Assembly (NCBI RefSeq): GCF_040412425.1
Contig: NC_089782.1
Location: 20,090,622 to 20,154,621 of the forward strand
Length of the DNA: 64,000 nucleotides
Origin: Macrobrachium rosenbergii
Taxonomy: Eukaryota > Arthropoda > Malacostraca > Decapoda > Palaemonidae
Reading direction: 5' to 3'
Part shown: positions 36,418 to 48,720 of the stretch, piece after piece
How positions within the stretch are numbered: position 1 is the first letter of the stretch
Layout of the letters: the number at the start of each line of letters is the position of its first letter
The notes under the pieces: model-generated
Told to the model about the DNA's origin: nothing
Database searches by the model: none
The model's input: the letters and a program-made list of their open reading frames with translations, nothing else
Program-made: the position numbers and the translations under genes

Positions 36418-38172
36418 CAATATGAGGTGTGTAGCATTAGAAGGGCCTTTCGCCACCAAAAAAAATTTTGAGTTATAAGCCATCAAAGTTTTGGAACTTG
36501 AACCTGCTGTAATTTCTTTATTTTTCAAGATACAAAGTTAAAATTTGTATGAGAGGAAGTATTTGTGATCAGAAATATAATAGTATGCATAAAAAAAATT
36601 AGGGTTCATCCCCACCCCTTTTTTGGGAAAAAGGGAGGGGAATTTTAAAGGTATAATTATGGTATTTTTTGAGTTTTTTGGAAACTTTTGATCACTTAAT
36701 CTTTACATATTGTGTGTAATGCTTATTACTTTATAATTATTAAGTTTTTATTGCAAATAATACGCTATTCTTAAACATACGGACGAAAACATTGAGCAAT
36801 CTTTATAACAGCTCTCTCTCTCTCAATGTTATCAGTATTATCATTGTATATTATTAGCATTATTATAATCATTATTGTTTTTCAATATTATTGCTATTGT
36901 TCCTACTGATGTTTTTGTAGCAATTTCCATAAACAAAAAAGTACAAACCCTGATACAAAGAGTATAAACAAAGAAAAATTTAATTGTAATGGAAAGGAAA
37001 AGGATTACACTCATTTTGTCAGTAACTTGTGATTGATGGCAGTTCCATAATTCCTCATTCATCAACAGCTATTAATTTTCTAAACCTTAGTCCTTTTCCG
37101 TTTCATGTTCGTCATCTATAGAGATAGGCCGTATGCAATGGTGACTATGGGTTAGAAACATTTTGCCACATTTTGTGCCCATTCTTTCTTGTTGGCAACA
37201 CAAACTCAGCCTGTTTTCTTTACTTTACCTTTCATGCTATTGTTAGGGCTACCACCACTGCTATCACTAGGCCTACCACTACTACTACCACTAAGCCTAC
37301 CACTGCTAATACCAGCACAACCTGCCTCTACAGACCTAAAATCACTATCTTTATCATCATCATCATCACCAATGCTCTCTTCTGAATTCACTGACATAGA
37401 TCAAGAATCATCCTTAGGCACATAATCGGGATCGTCTACGTCGTCGCTGGCATCGATGTCCAAAAATTCTTCATCACTCGAAACTTGGCTGCCATAAAAC
37501 GACACTAATTTTCGCATTTTTACATGGTCATTGGCCAGTTGGCTATTTACCCACAATTTCATTAGTGTTTCCTGACATAATGAATGCACACAAATATCAC
37601 TGAAGCTGCAAATTCACAAAATAATCGGTAAAAATAGTGGCAGAAATCACAGGATTTGTTTAAAGTTTACGCAGAAGGCTGAAACTACGGCCATTCGGTA
37701 CTAACTTGGCGTTCTCAGGAGCTGAGTGGTGAGAAGACGCTAATTTTCGCCTCTTCACACGATCACTGGGCACTTAGCTATTACCTACAGAATCACTAGT
37801 ATTTCCTGACATAATGAAGGCAAAAACAAGCTGCAACTTCACAAAATAATAAGTAAAAATAGCGGCAGAAACCACATGATTTGTTTATAAAGGCTGAAAC
37901 TACAGCCGTTCGGTACCAATTTGGCATCCCAGGAGCCGAGTGGTGAGAGGCCGTTGTGTTTTACAAACTACCACTCGATTGCAACTACTGGCCAGAAGGT
38001 TGAAAATCATACTCATAAAAGAGTATCATTTACCCTATGTTTTTGTATGGAAAGGGCCTCTTGCACCCTCCCATATGAAAGATAGATATGTTGGGAAGAT
38101 GATAAGGCAAAAAAAAAAGCCATTTTCAAAAGTTGTGGCAAGAGGCCCTTCTAATGCTACACGCCTCATATA
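36418..38172. mobile_element. Nested element with about 40-bp terminal inverted repeats
   Basis: The left end ATGAGGTGTGTAGCATTAGA and the right end (reverse complement ATGAGGCGTGTAGCATTAGA) continue as AGGGCC(T)..(T/C)GCCAC on both sides. A tandem pair of about 225 bp lies at 37505-37960 (shared TTTCCTGACATAATGAA, GCAGAAA.CACA..ATTTG). On the minus strand an acidic frame with one stop (37589-37206) reads SDEEFLDIDASDD and DDPDYVPKDD. This recalls the acidic N-terminus of piggyBac-type transposases, but no TTAA flanks were seen, so the class is open. Confidence 0.6.
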
Positions 38173-40974
38173 CTTCCAGTAGGCCGATGCCAAATGGAAG
38201 TAAGGGACATATGTCCCTGAAAGCTAAAGAAGTAGAGGCCACTCAGATGACCTAGCTTTCACTGAAGAAGGCAAAGTTGTTCTCCTGAATCTAAGTGTTT
38301 CAGAAATTCTCTTTAGGATGAAGGACAATGCGATCTTAATCTAAGGGCGAGGGATTCTTGACCAAAAATTAATGGATAAGAAGGCCCTCTAGATTATCAA
38401 GTCCTGTTTGAGGTAAATACCTAAAAATCTAATTGGACAGAGAGTACACTCTTTTCTCCCGGAGTTGGTGAGCGCTCTTGGGTGCTTGGAGCATGCGCTG
38501 GTGCAAGGTTGTAGCTGGTGTCAGGTGAGCTGGACACCAGGCAAGTTAGGAATTTGGGAGCTGGACGGAGCTCCTGGAAGCCAAGGATGTCCGTTAAGCT
38601 CTAAGGGAGAAAGAACGGATCCAGGTCTTGGATGGATCCTTGGCTACAATCAAAGGCCTTGAGAGGTCTTTGAGAAGAAGATGAAAGATCCAGGTCTCTA
38701 TGCATAACTAGAGATAAGCATAGATCGGTAATTCTTCAAGGAAGCGAGAGAACCTAGATCTTCTCAGAAACAAATAGGTAATCTGCAGAAGGGTCAGAGG
38801 TGTCTAAAAAGAAGAGACGAAGAGTTCAAGACACCAGCTTTCAAAGACGACCACTAAGTCTGGGAAACGGAGGAAGAGGGTGACTTCTGAATCTTGTAAT
38901 AGTCTCTGCAACACGTCTTGAAGACTCTTCAGAAGACAATCCTACGGACATTCCAGCGCTTGTCTGGGCAAGAGTGGATCACCCCTGGTAGTATCTCTGA
39001 AGCTAGGTTGTCTGAGAAGACACAATTTGGGGGAAAGATCTTGAAGAGTCCACCAACAACTGTAAGTAACTGGAAGCTGAGCCTGAGACTGTTCAGCACT
39101 TCCTCGATCATGTAGAAGGTTTCTTGAAGAGGCAAACAGGTTCAAGGGTGGCTTGCTTCATACAAAAAAAAAAAAAAAGATGATTCTGACAACTCAGGAT
39201 CAAAAGGCCATGATGGAAAGGACAAGCTTCTGATGGCCAAGTACGTCCTTCGACGCTTAGTTCCTGAATAAAACAAATGACAAAAATACTTGATTGATCT
39301 GTCAACAGAGGAAGAACTCTGCTCTTTGGTCGAGAGGGAATGCTGGATCCAGCTTCCCTGCTGAAGTAGATGTGTTAAGACTGACGCCTTATCCAAATAG
39401 ACTACCAAAGAGCTAGGGTTGAGCAGTACTAGAGCTGTAAGAGAAACGCTTTAGCTCTCCAAAGTATAAGTGAAGGTTCCTTTCTTCTTGGGGACAGGAC
39501 AGAGTCCTGGATACCTTCCCGGTTCTCCAAATGGGCTCCTTTGACTTAGATCTGGGGTGCTGAGAAGATGACTAGAACTAAGCTCAGCAGAAGAGAGAAT
39601 TCCCATGGACAAGTCATGTTCAGACAGCCACCACTGGAAATCTGACTAAAGAAACCTGGGTTAAGAAACAACATAGATGTCCAACTGTGTTTCCCTGTCC
39701 TGGTAAAGGTTACTGTCAAGAGCCTTTGAGCCCCTTTCTTCGAAGATAATGAAGAAGTCAGTAGACATGTAAAGACTGAAGTAATGCCCAGACAAAAGGG
39801 GAAATCAAATGCAGGAAGAGCTAGGAATCGGGAGAGGTCGAAGGATAGACCCCTGATTAGGAAGCCCTGTCCTGAAAGACAGAACTAAAAAGCTCTCTGG
39901 AGTTTGGACGGGGATCTGGAGGAGTGCTCCCTGCATATCCAAGCTCCTATCCAATCACCCTGGAGAATGGGTGAAAGAACTATCTGGATTGTCTCCCTCT
40001 TGACCTTCGTCTACTGTCTAAGAGAGAGAGAAATGAGGAACTGTGGTCATGAAGCCCATCATCAGGAGCCGAGTACTAGAAAAAATGTCGAGCACTCTGA
40101 AACTAGTGTCGGAACCACTTTGTTTGGGAGCGATAGTCCGCTGTAACTATGTGAATCTCACAGTAGAAGAGAGCACCAGAGATCTCCTTCTAGAGAATAC
40201 AAAATAAGAGCGTAAAAATCTCTAAAACCATAACTGTCCAAGTCCATACATGACAGGATATGGAAACAATCCAAGGCACCTAACCTCTGGCACTGGGTGC
40301 TCTGACACTAGACACTTGGGTACTAGACTTTCAGTGTATGGTGTAACAAGCCCAACAAATTATTAAGTTGGTGGTGAATGGTCCCCAACGAAGCATAGGA
40401 GTGGACGAAACTGACGTAAAAAGGTGAAGAGGTAGCATTTGTAGTACCACGTGTGGTGTTAAATAAATGACCGCCGACTTGAAACAGACAGGATGACGAG
40501 TGAACATATGACACAAGTGGATGCGTAAACATGTGAGCTTGGACACTGGGTGCTCGGATAGTAGTCGCTTGACCACTGTGCCCTCGGACACTGAACCTCG
40601 GAGGCCACTGAGCACTCAAACACCAGGATGCATACGGACGTTTGGCACCTGGGAGCCTGGAATTTGGGAGTTCAGAACTCAGGAGCTCGGAACTCAAGAG
40701 CACGGAACTCGGAACCTGGGCGCTCGGAAGTTGGGTGCTCTCTGACTCTGTCCAGATTCGAAGAGCAATGACGAAAACTACTGACGCACCAAGACTGGGA
40801 GATATATCTTTACAATGGATGAGATAAATAAAAAAAAACACCATTGGCGTCACTAGTCTACACTATGATACGTAACCAACCACACTGGGATCCCAAAAGT
40901 GTCAACGGAGCATCTTGTTCACACTGATCCATAAACCGAAAAAATGCCATCGGCGCCACTATGGCCAAGGCAAG

Positions 40975-41385
40975 CACACCTTTATGGACGTCTTTTCAAT
41001 GGCTGTCTGTTGAGACCTGCAGACAACAGGCTCGACTGACGGGTAACTATCCAGGGGCAAAACCCTTTCAGACTCCTATGGACCGACAGTATGCCTCCTC
41101 CCAGGTTTATGGGTGTTTGATAGGGATTGGGTTTATGAGATCTGATAGGGCCGGATAGCCACCTCCTCCACTACAAATCCATAAAGACGCCTTTCTAGTG
41201 GCTGTCCGCCGATACCTGGGACTGCAAAAGGCTCGACTGATGGGGGTAACTACCCTTGTGGAACCCCCCAACCTCCCTTGGACTTTGTTTGCCTCCTCCC
41301 AGGAATTGTGGGGAGTTTGACAGGGACCTTCTGTCTAGGAGCATAAGGGGATGAGTAGTCACCTCCTCCACTGCACTACACTTCA
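40975..41385. repeat. Imperfect tandem duplication, about 195-bp unit
   Basis: Two copies share GGCTCGACTGA.GGG, GTAACTA, GCCTCCTCCCAGG and CACCTCCTCCACT in the same order. Confidence 0.75.
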
Positions 41386-41739
41386 CTATAACAAGGTTAA
41401 CATCTGTTAACCAAGACACAACACTGGCAAAGGTATGGAAAGGGAAGTAAGGGAGCCAGGTGCGGAAGCAAGGGGTAAGACGGCTAGTAGGGGATAGCGC
41501 CGCCAAGCGCATGAGACAGGGTGCTGGGGGGAAAGATGGCGCCTGAGATCGGTGCCAGCAAAGCTAGCAGGTTAGCAGCGTGAGTTGGTTCTCGGCTGTC
41601 ACGAACGTCAACTTATAGCTGCCAACAAAAACCCCCAATTCTCTCCTTACTACTTTCTGCCAAACAATTTCAGTTCTGCAAAGGAAGGTGTGACGGTTAT
41701 GTCAAAAATTTATTTACTGGAGGCTTCCAGGAAGCATAG

Positions 41740-42440
41740 GTCTGGTAAATAAATCATAATTGCAAAAGTTACAGTCTTAGTGAAATGGCAAAATACCCAA
41801 GAACTACTTTCAAGGCAATTATTGGTGGCTCGCACGAAGCATAGGGCTGATAAAATCATAAATTGCCAAAATCATGGCCTAATGAAAGATAATAATGCAA
41901 TGTTGTAACATCTGAAAATTACTTAAGGCAAAACCATTATCGGCTTCTCGCCAGTAGCCGATGGTCAGTAAACAATTCATGAATTGCAAAAGCTAATGCC
42001 TAATAAGAAGGCGTAACATACACCAATTACTTAATAATGGAATACTGTAACATACGAGAATTACTTTTTAAGGCAAAACTATTATCTTCGGCTCGCTAGT
42101 ACATTAAGGCTGTAAAGCAATTTGTAAACTGCAAAGATTATGGCCTAATGAAAAGCCTAACATATACCAATTATTTTATAATAGTGTCTAGACCAATTAC
42201 TTTATAATGGAGTGTCATAACACTTGAGAATTACTTTCAAAAACAAAACTATTATCTGCTGCTTGCTAGTAGTTTATAGCTGGAAAACAGTTCATAAATT
42301 GCAAAGTTATGGCCTAATAAAAATGCGTAACCTGCAATTTACTTTTATATTGGAATTTCTAACACCTGAGAATTACTTTTAAGGCAAAATATTATCGGTG
42401 CCACCAGGAGCCGAACTGGTAAACAAACCATAAATGCAAA
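41740..42440. repeat. Degenerate tandem array, about 120-bp unit, about 6 copies
   Basis: Recurring order: GAATTACTTT(C/T)AAGGCAA, CTATTATCGGC-like, GTAAA.AA.TCATAAATTGC and ATGGCCTAATGAAA. Copies are near 41800, 41920, 42055, 42225 and 42365. Confidence 0.7.
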
Positions 42441-43182
42441 TGGCATCATTTACCGGCGACTCGATGATGACTGAATCAATGTAAAACAACATAAAGAAAA
42501 ACTCATCCTGAAAGATTTAAGCTTGAAGGCTACAATATACGCATTCTGATGGTTGATTTAAAGAATCCTCCATTGGAATCCGGTAAAATAACTGGAAAAT
42601 AATGAAAAAAGCTACTGCCAGACCAAGTGTTGCCACCATGGATGACACAAAATGAATGATAATTGTTTGCTAGGTCATTCCAATATTCTGTTAGTGGAAC
42701 GGGCTGATCACCTACACAAACTGTATTGAAGCCCTACCCGCAAATTTTTAATCTAAGCTGTCGTACAAGTGGAAACTATGGCTATGTAATTACTCGGTAA
42801 GTTACACATATAAAATGCTAACTTTATCCAAAATAATAAATGCTGTATTGAACACTAACTGCACTCCAGGTACTGAGATCAAAATCAAACCCACAATGAG
42901 GCCTTCATGTCAAGGTGTGAAGCATGAGCAAGGGAATATTCAAGTAAGTAAACAACTTAAGTATTCTTTTGTCTGTTTAAAAAATATTTATAAAATACAA
43001 CATCCACCTCATCTTACCTTGGATCTGTCAACATGAATAAAAAGATCTGTGCACTCTATAGACAGGCATTTTTTAAATCTTTGATTTTTTACCAATATAC
43101 TGTTTAATTAAAGGATAAGTAAATTTCTGGCTATTAATGCAGTAACGGATCCTGAAATAAAATAAATTCTTGCTTTCTTTAC

Positions 43183-43298
43183 CACGGTCTGCTGAGGCGG
43201 CAAACCTCTGCTACTAGATTTATCTAAAACGATCTTCCCAAGAGCATTTGCTCCTGTGTGACATCTCGAGTTGTGCTTCACTCCATTTCCAAAGACCC
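43183..43298 (-). CDS. REV1: REV1, linker exon after UBM2
   Basis: The first two bases complete a Gly codon. It then reads VFGNGVKHNSRCHTGANA, then LGKIVLDKSSS and LPPQQTV, for 38 codons. The acceptor is TTTTTCAG and the donor GTAAAG; phase is 1 in and 0 out, agreeing with both neighbours. There is no recognised domain. It is a basic, probably disordered linker, and its place in REV1 rests on phase, order and splice sites rather than homology. Confidence 0.75.
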
Positions 43299-43779
43299 CT
43301 GAAAAACAAAAAAAAGTGTACTTTTTTATTACATTAATTTTTACCAGTACAAGAAAATTCTGAAAGGTTATGAACTTCACATTCAGTTCCAAAGAAAATT
43401 ATATTCCATTTTTTTTTTCAACATGACATTAAATCTGTAAACAAAGGTACTGTATTATTCTTTGGTTGCTTCTCCAAATAAAATGAAACTGCCTTTACAA
43501 AAATTAATTTGATTATTAGATAAAAAAAAATTCCAAAGAGAGAATTTTGTCTTTGTCTCTTAACCCTTACAAACTTGGATAAATATACATTAACAATACC
43601 CTGAGACTGGGCAAACTTTAAGGCTGGCCAGTTTAAAAAAAAATACATTACTGCAAAGAAGAAAAATTGTAAAAATGCATGGTATATGAAAAAACACATT
43701 TCCTGTAACTTATGACATTTAGAGTAACTATTTTCAACCCTGTGCAGGGCCTCTTTTCCAAAATACTCTTACAAATACG

Positions 43780-44120
43780 CTATTTTATTGACATGTTCTT
43801 TCTAATAATATCTTTTTTTTTTAAATTTATTTTTCAAAATTACAATTACAGCTCACATACTATTGAAAAAGATATGAACTACAGTCAGCAATGATCCTGG
43901 AGTATATTTATGGAGAAATATTTAAAAGATGCATTGGGATGGGGAGGTGTAGTAACTTTTAGCGAGTTATACATGTTCTTTCTAATATTATTTGTACTTT
44001 GCAAAATTGCAATATTGTACTTTACTTCACAAAATTACAATTGTAGCTGACATACTATCTAAAAGATAAGAACTAAAACTGGCAACAATCCCCAAGTATT
44101 TTTATATGCACATAAGGTGC
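43780..44120. repeat. Imperfect tandem duplication, about 180-bp unit
   Basis: ACATGTTCTTTCTAATA, CAAAATTACAATT, CATACTAT and AAAAGATA..AACTA occur in the same order twice (from about 43790 and 43970). Confidence 0.75.
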
Positions 44121-44849
44121 ATTTTCTCGTTTGCCCATCTTTACACATCATGTGATTGGTAACTTTTTATCTTCAATTGCAAATCCAGAACTTAATTAAA
44201 CCTCCACGATTCAAAGGTTATTTGGCTCTACAGTACTGTAAACCCCCGTATTCGCATTCTCACGATTTGTGGATTTCTCGATGGAACATACATACACATT
44301 ATTCGCGGAAAATTCGCCCATTCGCAGTACTTTTCACTGAGAAATATTTACTGATGACTGTATTTTTCATTAATTTCATGACTAAATGCACTTTTTGTGA
44401 TAAAACTATTAAAATACTCAGGTAGCCAGGTAGTGCTCGAGTTACGATAATTTGACTTTGCGGTGGGGTAAGCAATTAATACCAATACGACAATATTTAT
44501 AAAATATTTTTAACTTTCGAGTGGGCGTAGGCTGCAGCGTACAATCAGGCAGCGAGAGAGACCAAACTACAGTAGACCAACTTCTTTTCCTCCATCTTTA
44601 TCCCATCTTCTAGTTAAAAAGTATAAGAGAATGATAAAAGTAATGTTAGTAATGTTATACTCTTGCATAAATGCACACAGTCATAAACTGAACAAGAAAC
44701 TGTTGTTTTGCTTATAACAGAATTGGATAGCAGCAGCCATTTTGCTTTTATTTCAACCATTGTACGGTAGTAAGCAATTACCGTAGTTGTTACAAATGAC
44801 ATTAGGTAGAATAGGACTGATAGATTTTTACATTATATCCTTATTTGCT

Positions 44850-44990
44850 ATGGATAAAAGATTAGCAAGGAAATATACTGCTAAATTCAAACTGCAAGTT
44901 GTAGCTGAAGCTAAGAAAAAAATGTTCAAGTTGATAATGTCTATAAATCATCGTGCATCATCAACATGGATGAAACTTGACTTTAATTAA
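44850..44990 (+). pseudogene. pogo/Tigger-like transposase remnant with internal deletion
   Basis: Opens MDKRLARKYTAKFKLQVV then AEAKKK, which resembles the start of the DNA-binding helix-turn-helix of pogo-type transposases (..YTAKFKL.V...A). After a few codons the sequence jumps, in another frame, to a motif NMDET (44963-44977), like the N.DET around the first catalytic Asp in the family. Most of the DNA-binding region and the rest of the catalytic domain are gone. It looks like an internal-deletion derivative. Confidence 0.6.
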
Positions 44991-45720
44991 AATCGGACAG
45001 AAAGTATTTTAATTGAAACTACTGGGCATGAAAGAACACACTGCTGCTGTTTTTACTCCGATAAACAATAAATACATTAAGCTCGTATTACGATGAAATC
45101 AAGTAGAAAAATAGTGAACGGAATCTTGATTTTTTTTTACACAACCCAACGTCATCTATTAACGAAAAAAATTGCTAAATTAATTTCACAAAGAGATGTA
45201 TTTAAGTTATATTTTGACTTGAAAAAACACTTCATATAATGAAAAATAACCTTGCCTCATATAAATAAAGTATCTAGAGATTCATTTACACTAACTAGAA
45301 GCAAGAAAAGTACTCTGAACCGAGTTAAATACGGCGAAATAAACTTACCACACAATCGATTTCCAAACCAAAATACTGATCGCAATTCATAATACAAAAG
45401 CAATATAAGAATACAGTAGAACCCCAGTCCTCGACCGTGTCAGAACTTGACATAATCGGATTTTGACGTGAAATGTTGAGTAAATTTTGCGTCAGAGCTC
45501 GAACAACAAACCAGAATCCGGCCCGATGAATCATATGATGTTTTTAAACAAAAGTGTTTCAGTCAGCCGCCACTAGTTGGCGCTGCTGTGGCGTTCTTCC
45601 CAAGCATATTTAAAAGCGTATAAAGCCCACACACGCTGCTGCTGTTGTTTGGAGTAGTACACGCTTGCACAGGTATATGATCAGTTTTTTCGGCTTTCTG
45701 CACTGCATTTTCATCAAATC

Positions 45721-47385
45721 ATGAGTCCCAAGACAGCCGTTGCTGACAAGCAGAAGAGAAAGACAGTAAGAACTACAATAGAACTTAAGAGATTATTGAG
45801 AGTGTGAAAGATGAATTCGTGTAACTGATTAAGCATCGCAGTTTAAGCTACCTAGGTCCACCATAAGCACATTTTTGAAGAACAAAGAGGCTATAAAAGT
45901 GCTAGTGTTGCTAAGGGGGTTTATGAGTTTGACTAAACAGAGGTCTCCCATAATAGATAAAACTGAGAAATTATTATTAGTTTGGATAAATGAAAAACAG
46001 ATTGCTGGGGATAGTGCATCAGAGGCTATGATTTGTGCAAAGGCTAAAAGTTCGCATGCTGACCTTATGAAAAACAGAGCCGGATCAAGTAGTAGTACTG
46101 AGCACCAGTTTATGGCCAGTAGGGGATGGTTCGACAGATTTAAGAAAAGAAGTGGCATCCAAAGTGTTGTACGGCATGGGGAGGCAGGGAGTGCTGATAA
46201 GAAAGCTGCAGAAAAATATGTTAAAGAATTTCAACAGTTTGTGGACGAAAATGCCAAAGAGGACCTACATTACTAAAGAAGAGAAGAAATTGCCTGGCCA
46301 TAAACCAATGAAAGTTTGGCTAACTTTGTTATTATGCGCGAACGCTAGTGGAGATTTGAAAATAAAGCCTCTGTTAGTTTGCCACTCAGAAATCCCTAGA
46401 GTTTTTAAGAAACATAAGGTATTAAAGACCAAGTTAAATGTGATGTGGAAGTCAAATGCTAAAGCTTGGGTAACAAGGCAAATTTTTAGAGAGTGGGTTT
46501 CTGAAATGTGTGCCCCCAATATAAAGAAATACCTTCAGGAAAAAGATTTGCCACCCAAGGCACTCCTCGTATGGATAATGCCCCTGCCCACCCCCAGACA
46601 TGGAACATGAGTTGGCAGGTGAGTTTAGCTGGCTGAAGGTCAAGTTTTTGCCACCCAGAACTACCTCACTAATCCAGCACATGGACCAGCAGATCATTGC
46701 TAACTTCAAAAAGCTCTACATAAAGGTGCTTTTCCAAAGGTGTTTTGAAGTTACCAGTGAAACTAGCCTAACTCTGACCAAATTCTGGAAGGAACATTTC
46801 CACATTCTGAGTTGTGTCAGGCTGATAAACAAAGCATGGACAGATATTTCTAAGAGGGCTCTAAGAGCAGCTTGGAGAAACCTTTGGCCTGATGGGGCTC
46901 CTCTTAGGGGCTTTGAAGGTTTTGATGCCCCTAGTCAGCTTGGAGATGACCCTGAAGCTGAACCACTTCCTCTGCCTGACCCAGATGTTGAGGAAATTGT
47001 TTCTGTGGCCAAGTCCATGGGCTTGGAGGTGAGTTCTGATGACATCAAGGAACTGGTGACAGAACACAACACTGAGCTAACAATGGAGGAACTCCAGGAA
47101 CTTCACGAGGAGCAGCAGAAGATTTTGGCTGAGGAGGTGTCTGGAGAGGAGGAGAGCAAGGAGGAGTCAACTTCTAAAAAAATAAAGGAGATGCTTCTGC
47201 ACTGAGAGAAATTCCAAGAGTTCTTCGAGAAGCATCACCATGACAAGGAACTAGTAAACCAGGCTATTGACTACGCTGATGATAATTTAGTCAATGTTTA
47301 CAGAAAAAAGCTGAAGAAACGGGCAACAGCAGACAACGCTGTTCAAGCTTTTGTCAAAAGAAGAAAGCCAGCCCAGTCCCAGTGA
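45721..47385 (+). pseudogene. Tigger (TIGD1-like) transposase, inactivated
   Basis: Starts MSPKTAVADKQKRK, with an early stop at about 45805 and a worn first helix-turn-helix. The CENP-B-type DNA-binding half follows (EKLLLVWINEKQIAGDSAS, ASRGWFDRFKKRSGI, SVVRHGEAGSADKKAAE). A deletion then removes the region of the first catalytic Asp, joining QFVDE to KMPKRTYITKEEK with a frame change. LTLLLCANASGD and WVTRQIF are intact. The second catalytic region (DNAPAHP in the family) is broken by a one-base shift near 46575. The C-terminal part (46600-47205) is open, with KFLPPRTTSLIQHMDQQ and acidic helices. It ends after another stop at about 47203. It resembles vertebrate Tigger1/TIGD1 closely along its length. 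At least three lesions make it non-functional. Confidence 0.92.
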
Positions 47386-47499
47386 AAAAAGGCTAAGGGA
47401 AAAACTCCTAAGAGCAGCAACCAGATTTTATGGAAGGAGATTCCCCCTCCAACCAATGACGCTCTCTCCATAGCTCCCCTCCACAGATCCACATCCTCA

Positions 47500-48160
47500 T
47501 TAATGTCAAGGTATGGGCCCTACTGTAGTTGTTAAAAACTTTTTTAATGTTTATAAATGACCTAGAGGTACAGTGAATAATATATTCATGCAAGTTAAAG
47601 CAATGAAAGAGGTCATAAATATTGAGTTATACTAACAGTACATTTCATTTTGTGTTTAATCCACAGGTTACTGTACAGTACTGCACTTCATTGAATGTCC
47701 TAGAGCCGCTCAGTCGTCCATAGTATGGACCCATGTTGTATTAGTTGTTAAAAACTTTTAATGTGCTTATAAATGACCTAGAGATGATTGTTAGATTGAG
47801 GATTTTGTTTATTATTACAGCTCATAACAGTAAATAATATTTCTACATTTCATTTTGTGTTTAATCCACAGATTACTGTACAGTATACACTTCATTGAAT
47901 GAAGTTCCTGGAGAAATTCAGTGCATGCTGTTTGAGGGGCAACTGCAATTATTCATCAATGTCAAGGTATGGGTCAAGCTGTACTAGCTGTGAAAAAGTT
48001 TTTAATGTTTATAAATGACTTGGAAATGCTTATAAGATTAAGGATTTGTGTGTAGATTACAGCTCATAACAGAAGTACAGTAACTAATATTTCTACATTT
48101 GATTTTTTGTTTATTCCACAGATTTACACTTCGTTGAATGACGGTCCTGGAGAAGAGCAG
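47500..48160 (+). repeat. About 210-250-bp tandem repeat, 3 copies, in Tigger 3' region
   Basis: Each copy carries TTAATGT-TATAAATGAC(C/T)T, TTTCTACATTT-like, GTTTAATCCACAG (47657, 47863; weaker at 48110) and CTTCATTGAATG. Confidence 0.8.
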
Positions 48161-48419
48161 CTGTGTAACATACAGTACAGAGAGTGTACAGTATATTTCA
48201 ATTTAGGTGTAGTAGCAGCAATGTGTACATAGTTTAAATTTCAATTTAGGTGTAGTAGTAGCAACATGTATGTATGTACAGTACTGTATAGCATTAATTA
48301 ATGTCTTTATATGTTTGTGCTAGTATTAAGGATTCCTTGTGTACAGTAGACTAGTTTTACTAATTATGTTAAGTACATACAGTAATAAAATGAAAAATGA
48401 GTTAATTTCAGGTTTTCTT

Positions 48420-48720
48420 ATTTATCCCTTTAATACTGCATAGTAACGGTTACACGAAGGCGGTACGCCTCTTAAGATTTTGTGTTGTCTATGTAGGGAC
48501 TATTCCTCTGTCCCTCAAAACTCCATTTTTTTTTTCCTCTTTAATACTGCATAGTATCGGGTACACGGAGGTGTAGGCCTCTTAAAATTTTGTGTTGTCT
48601 ATGTAGGGTTACTTTCTCTCTCCCTCAAAACTCCATTTTTTTTACCTTTTTACTATTGCATAGTACTGGGTACAGTACAAGAAGGTGGTAGACCTCTTAA
48701 GATTTCAGTTTGAAAGGTGT
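48420..48720 (+). repeat. About 118-bp tandem repeat, 2.5 copies
   Basis: Shared TTTAATACTGCATAGTA, GCCTCTTAA, ATTTTGTGTTGTCTATGTAG and CCCTCAAAACTCCATTTTTT. Confidence 0.85.

Larger units (their letters stand above)
35420..42816. mobile_element. Unclassified 7.4-kb unit bounded by inverted CTTACCAAGTAATTACATAG ends
   Basis: The left end near 35434 reads AACTTACCAAGTAATTACAT. The right end near 42785-42804 is its reverse complement with one change (ATGTAATTACTCGGTAAGTT). The right arm (42646-42816) also matches 35164-35333. The interior holds decayed short repeats built on GAGCTGGGTGCCAGG and CTCGGAACTC (about 36030-36310, 38460-38600, 40540-40750), a nested element (36418-38172), an imperfect tandem duplication (about 40975-41385) and an array of about 120-bp units (41740-42440). 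No transposase, reverse transcriptase or integrase was recognised. Confidence 0.55.
34353..43182 (-). other. REV1 intron, 8.8 kb
   Basis: Largely occupied by the short inverted-repeat element 35158-35412 and the large unit 35420-42816. The stretch 34353-35044 shows no feature. Confidence 0.75.

Noticed and set aside
37206..37589. Acidic Ser-rich minus-strand frame as a host gene
   Set aside because: It has an internal stop and lies inside an inverted-repeat element in a REV1 intron. More likely a transposase N-terminal remnant, but too weak to name.
46600..47205. 201-codon frame as a host TIGD-type domesticated gene
   Set aside because: It is the C-terminal part of a transposase whose upstream halves are frame-shifted and deleted, within intact TIRs and TA flanks. 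No sign of domestication.
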